A DNA stretch of 7,872 nucleotides from an uncultured Ruminococcus sp. (GTDB lineage Bacteria > Bacillota > Clostridia > Oscillospirales > Ruminococcaceae). The stretch covers positions 1 to 7,872 of the forward strand of contig UQQA01000119.1 in NCBI GenBank assembly GCA_900543105.1, in the 5' to 3' direction. The position numbers and the translations under genes were made by a program. The notes beneath the pieces were generated by a model that worked only from the letters and a program-made list of their open reading frames with translations, was not told the origin of the DNA and searched no databases. Each line of letters begins with the position of its first letter. Position 1 is the first letter of the stretch. Shown one piece after another: positions 4,347 through 7,872 of the stretch.

Positions 4347-7304
4347 TCACTCAACTGATTTGAGAGAAGCCGCCATGTCTATCTTTTTCAGACGGAAATA
4401 GAGCATCATGTTTACAAAAACAGCAAATACTATCGTCAGACCTGCAGCAGCAAAGAAACAATATGCAGGGATATCGGGTGCAAACATTACCGAATCAACT
4501 TCGCAGGTATGTATTACAAAGCCCTCGAAAAAAACTCCGAAAATAAGTCCTGCGATCATTCCCATAAGTGCGGATATCGTGTTCTCACGGTAAATATATG
4601 CCGCAACTTCGCCGTCATAAAATCCAAGAACTTTTATCGTCGCAAGCTCGTGCAGACGTTCATTTACGTTGATATTTGTAAGATTGAACATTACAACAAA
4701 TGCGAGTGCTCCTGCGCAGACTATAACAAGAATAACGATAAATGAAAGACTTTCGACAAGAGTTCGGAAACTGTCACTTCCGCCCGAAGAATAGTTTACC
4801 GCAAGCACATCATTACGCTCGACAAGCGCCTCGGAAAGCTCACTTTCCTTTGATGTATCGTTCATATTGATGTACATAACATTGTTTTTCAGTTCATAAT
4901 CAAGTCCAAGCTTATCAAATCCACCCGAAGCTATAAATACATAGTTGAACGTGTAATTTTCCATTATTCCGATAATCTCAACGGAATGTCCCTGCTCAAA
5001 ATAAACGCTGTCACCAAGCTTTACATCAAGCAGACGGGCAAGCTTTTCATTTATGACAATACCACTGTCCGAAAGGTCATAATGTTCTTTTGTCACACGG
5101 TTATGGATATCAAAAAAGTTGGAAATGTTGTTCTCATCATCGGGAACGATAAGATAAACTTCCGCAGACCCTTTTTCCGAGTAAAGATCATCGACTTTCT
5201 GCATTGCAAACATCGAATTATCAACAAGCCCCGTATCATCAGCGGCTTTTTTGACTTCGGCATAATCAGCTTTGCTGTCATCAAGCGCAGTGACCGCATC
5301 ATAGAGAAAAACGTTTGAATACTGCCTGTCAACAATGCTAACTATCGAATGACGAAGTCCGAAGCCCGTAACAAGCAGTGCTGTACAACCGCCAATTCCG
5401 ATTATCATCATTATAACACGGCTTTTGTATCGGAAAAGATTTCGGAATGTTACCTTTGTGGTAAACTTCATCCTGCTCCAGAGCGGAGTTATTCTTTCAA
5501 GAAAAATTCTCTTTCCGTTTTTCGGCGGTTTGGGACGCATAAGCTCCGAAGGCTTTGAGATAAGCTCCACACGGCATGCCATAAATGATGAAAGTCCCGT
5601 GCAAAGGCAGGCGGCAACTGCGCAGTAGAGCGCATAATCCCACCTGAATGATGCACTGAAGGTTTCAAAGGAGTACATTGATTTATAGCAGGAGAAAATA
5701 AGCTTCGGGATTGTCCCAAGTCCAAGCGCAACGCCTGCAATAACTCCGGGGATGCTTGCAAGGACAGCATAAAGTATATACTGTCCCATTATTTCGCCGT
5801 AACCGTAGCCGAGCGCCTTGAACGTACCTGTCTGGATACGCTGTTCCTCGACCATTCGTGTCATTGTCGTCCAGCAAACGAGTGCTGCAATAAGAATAAA
5901 GAATACAGGGAATACCTTTGCGATAGCATCGACCTTATCGCAGTCTTCGCCGTAATTTCCGAATGACGGATAAATATCACTGCGGTTCATCACATACCAT
6001 TTTGCGTCTTTTGTCTTGTCGGCAACCTCTTTTTCGGCATCGGCTATCTCCGTCTGTGCATCTTTGAGCTTCTCTTCGCCTTCTGTAATTTCGTCAGCGG
6101 CATCGTCAAGCTCCGAACGTGCCTCGGCAAGCTTGTCCGAATTCTCCGTTATCCAATCATTGATCGTCGAAATATACTGTTCAAGTCCGTTTTTGCAGGC
6201 AGCCTTTGTGCCGTTGTCATATTCAGCAGGAACAGACATATATCCCGTCAAAAGCTGAACAAGGTCATCGTCAGCCGAAAAGAAATCGCCCTGATCCAAT
6301 TCGTCAATAACATCGGAAATTTCGCTTTGATCGGAAACGGCAGCTGTTTCATAATCGGAAAGAACCTCATTAAGCTTTTCCGAAACAGATTTAAGCTTTT
6401 CAACGGTTCTTAAACCGTCATTATATTCTACCTCTCCATCGGCAAGCTTTTCTTTTGCATCGTCAATGTCTTTCTGCGAATCACTGATCTCCGCTTTTGC
6501 GTCATTTATTTCTTCATAAGCATCATCGGTGATCTTCTTCACACGCTTTTCTATCTCTGTTTTGCCAAAGTCTTCAAGCAAGCTTATTTTTTCTTCGATA
6601 AAGTCGTCATATTCGCTTTTGAACGGGTCAAGCTTTTCAGCACCATCAACCTTAACATAAACATCTGTAAAAACCTCAAGGGCAAAATTTTCTTTCGGGA
6701 TAAGAACATAACCGTTCAGCGTTCCGTTTCCGATAGAAGTCGTTCCACGCTCAAATGATATATACATCGGAAGCTTTATATAACCTACAACGGTGTATTC
6801 ATTTCGTGAAAGCGTGTCGGATAAGTCATCATCGCTCGGTGCGGAAAATGTGACTTTCTCCCCAATTTTCGGCTGCTCCGTGCCACGAAATTTATAGTCA
6901 ACGACACATTCGTCACTGCTCTGCGGAAGTCTGCCCTCGACTATCTCGGGATAGTTGAACTTGCTCTCGGGGTCATAAGAATAGACCTTTACAGCCTTTC
7001 TTGAAACAGAGTCACTCTCTATAAAAAGGTCGGATGAATAAGCTCCCTCGGAATAAAATGCATCATCGCATGATCCGATATCATCAACTTCGTTCTGTTC
7101 AAATCCAAGAGTTGACATTATGTGGATATCATCAAGCGAGTGTTCGTTATAATAATTCCAAGCATTCTTTTTCATATCGGGAGAAGCAGCCTTTATTCCC
7201 GAGAAGAATCCCGAACCGAGTGCGATTATCGCAAATATCGCAATAAATCTTCCGAATGTATTTTTTATGCTTCGGAATGTGTTTTTTAGCATTGATTTTT
7301 TCAT
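4347..7304 (-). CDS. Large FtsX-like ABC transporter permease with extracellular coiled-coil hairpin
   Basis: A 985-residue permease of the FtsX/MacB/LolC superfamily (type VII ABC), built as two repeats of helix - extracellular domain - three helices. Repeat 1: TM about 18-38; a large external domain 40-462; TMs about 463-481, 508-537 and 555-578. Repeat 2: TM about 629-652; an external domain about 655-845; TMs about 853-877, 908-931 and 945-970. Cytoplasmic coupling segments follow the second helix of each repeat and match one another: EEQRIQTGTFKALGYGYGE and NERLHELATIKVLGFYDGE. The first external domain holds two heptad-like Ala/Asp/Glu/Lys-rich helices (about 251-318 and 388-434), probably an antiparallel coiled coil. 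The start at 7304 has an AGAGG site (7314-7318 complement) that reaches nearly to the stop of the upstream ATPase gene. Substrate unknown. Such proteins often transmit ATP-driven motion to outside partners instead of moving a solute. It pairs with the ATPase gene 15 bases upstream. Confidence 0.92.
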   Translation of the reverse strand: MKKSMLKNTFRSIKNTFGRFIAIFAIIALGSGFFSGIKAASPDMKKNAWNYYNEHSLDDIHIMSTLGFEQNEVDDIGSCDDAFYSEGAYSSDLFIESDSVSRKAVKVYSYDPESKFNYPEIVEGRLPQSSDECVVDYKFRGTEQPKIGEKVTFSAPSDDDLSDTLSRNEYTVVGYIKLPMYISFERGTTSIGNGTLNGYVLIPKENFALEVFTDVYVKVDGAEKLDPFKSEYDDFIEEKISLLEDFGKTEIEKRVKKITDDAYEEINDAKAEISDSQKDIDDAKEKLADGEVEYNDGLRTVEKLKSVSEKLNEVLSDYETAAVSDQSEISDVIDELDQGDFFSADDDLVQLLTGYMSVPAEYDNGTKAACKNGLEQYISTINDWITENSDKLAEARSELDDAADEITEGEEKLKDAQTEIADAEKEVADKTKDAKWYVMNRSDIYPSFGNYGEDCDKVDAIAKVFPVFFILIAALVCWTTMTRMVEEQRIQTGTFKALGYGYGEIMGQYILYAVLASIPGVIAGVALGLGTIPKLIFSCYKSMYSFETFSASFRWDYALYCAVAACLCTGLSSFMACRVELISKPSELMRPKPPKNGKRIFLERITPLWSRMKFTTKVTFRNLFRYKSRVIMMIIGIGGCTALLVTGFGLRHSIVSIVDRQYSNVFLYDAVTALDDSKADYAEVKKAADDTGLVDNSMFAMQKVDDLYSEKGSAEVYLIVPDDENNISNFFDIHNRVTKEHYDLSDSGIVINEKLARLLDVKLGDSVYFEQGHSVEIIGIMENYTFNYVFIASGGFDKLGLDYELKNNVMYINMNDTSKESELSEALVERNDVLAVNYSSGGSDSFRTLVESLSFIVILVIVCAGALAFVVMFNLTNINVNERLHELATIKVLGFYDGEVAAYIYRENTISALMGMIAGLIFGVFFEGFVIHTCEVDSVMFAPDIPAYCFFAAAGLTIVFAVFVNMMLYFRLKKIDMAASLKSVE
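6003..6554 (-). other. Coiled-coil hairpin region inside the permease external domain
   Basis: Residues about 251-318 and 388-434 of the permease are strongly helical and Ala/Asp/Glu/Lys-rich, with repeating small hydrophobic positions (for example AEISDSQKDIDDAKEKLADG and SELDDAADEITEGEEKLKDA). About 70 less regular residues (319-387) sit between them and could form the tip. Inferred shape: a stalk reaching towards the cell wall, leading directly into the second membrane helix through a WYVMNRSDIYPSFGNY segment. Confidence 0.7.
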
Positions 7305-7319
7305 AAAGCACTACCTCTT

Positions 7320-7872
7320 TTACCATTCAATGCTTTCTATCGATGTCGGTTTATCATTCAATACAACGCTTTCGACCTTACTGCTCTTTATGGTGATAAC
7401 TCTGTCAGCCATTGGAGTTATGGCAAGGTTATGCGTTATGACAACAACGGTCGTTCCCGTGTTTCGGCAGGTATCCTGCAAAAGCTTGAGGATAGTTTTG
7501 CCGGTCTGATAATCAAGCGCTCCTGTCGGTTCATCGCATAGCAGAAGCTTTGGCTTCTTTGCAAGCGCTCTTGCAATAGATACACGCTGCTGTTCACCGC
7601 CCGAAAGCTGCGCAGGAAAGTTGTCCATTCTGTCGCCAAGTCCGACTTCGCGAAGTATTTGTTCCGCACCGATACAATCCTTGCATATCTCCGTAGCAAG
7701 TTCAACATTTTCCTTTGCGGTGAGATTTTGGACAAGGTTGTAAAACTGGAAAACGAAGCCTATATCGTATCTTCTGTATGAAATAAGTTCTTTCGGGGAA
7801 TATTTTGCGATATCAACACCATCAACGATTATCTCGCCCTCATCGCAGCAGTCCATTCCGCCGAGCATATTG
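7320..7872 (-). CDS. ABC transporter ATP-binding protein, MacB/LolD type (N-terminus outside window)
   Basis: Partial gene: the reading frame is open to the window edge, and 183 residues plus the stop are visible. The first complete codon gives Asn, followed by MLGGMD, which fits the usual run just after Walker A (GKSTLLN). Walker A and the true start are therefore beyond the edge, and the Met at 7868 is not the start. Seen, with numbering from that Asn: Q-loop FVFQFYNL (about 40-47), ABC signature LSGGEQQRVSIARAL (about 91-105), Walker B with catalytic Glu (LLLCDEPTGALD, about 112-123), and H-loop ITHN (about 147-150). The family is the MacB/LolD/FtsE-like group that pairs with FtsX-fold permeases. 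It should power the 985-residue permease encoded 15 bases downstream. The promoter of this operon is not in the window. Confidence 0.95.
   Translation of the reverse strand, partial: NMLGGMDCCDEGEIIVDGVDIAKYSPKELISYRRYDIGFVFQFYNLVQNLTAKENVELATEICKDCIGAEQILREVGLGDRMDNFPAQLSGGEQQRVSIARALAKKPKLLLCDEPTGALDYQTGKTILKLLQDTCRNTGTTVVVITHNLAITPMADRVITIKSSKVESVVLNDKPTSIESIEW

Noticed and set aside
4986..5318. Plus- and minus-strand open frames inside the permease gene, including those at 5349-5877.
   Set aside because: They are shadows of a continuous 985-codon frame with matching FtsX repeats; none has a domain or a good ribosome binding site.
7320..7868. Taking the Met at 7868 as the ATPase start.
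   Set aside because: The frame is open to the edge, the preceding codon is Asn as in GKSTLLN-MLGG, and a functional ATPase needs the Walker A that would lie just upstream.

Overview
The window looks like chromosomal DNA from a low-to-mid GC Firmicute, most likely a gut Clostridia of the Ruminococcus/Oscillospirales type. That placement is inferred from the short A/T-rich spacers with strong AAGGAG-type ribosome binding sites, the unimodular (YkvM-type) QueF, the single-PASTA cell-wall-type protein and the style of the large coiled-coil FtsX-like permease. It was not tested by any search. I see no mobile element, tRNA, rRNA, CRISPR array or prophage gene. Coding density is very high; the only non-coding stretch over 100 bases is the 5' leader at 1-119.

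Left half (1-3088, + strand): a five-gene operon, queD-queE-folE-queC-queF, encoding the whole route from GTP to preQ1, the precursor of the tRNA wobble base queuosine. FolE makes dihydroneopterin triphosphate, QueD converts it to 6-carboxy-tetrahydropterin, QueE makes 7-carboxy-7-deazaguanine (CDG), QueC makes preQ0, and QueF reduces it to preQ1. The leader carries a good match to a preQ1-I riboswitch (about 10-52), followed by an intrinsic terminator (74-105). A competing antiterminator pairing (26-33 with 72-81) uses both the 3' strand of riboswitch stem P1 and the predicted ligand-contacting cytosine. The end product of the operon should therefore switch the operon off by premature termination. 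A strong hairpin (3046-3088) ends the operon.

Right half (3087-7872, - strand): a convergent three-gene operon, read right to left. It encodes an ABC ATPase (its N-terminus, including Walker A, lies beyond the window edge), a 985-residue FtsX-fold permease with eight predicted membrane helices and a long extracellular coiled-coil hairpin, and a membrane-anchored extracellular protein with one PASTA domain and a class-A beta-lactamase-like serine hydrolase domain. Spacing is 15 and 24 bases, so the three are probably co-transcribed. By analogy with FtsEX and other mechanotransmission ABC systems, the transporter may control or work alongside the cell-wall enzyme rather than export a solute; this is inference.

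The two operons converge on one palindromic hairpin that can terminate both. The stop codon of the leftward operon lies inside its T-tract.
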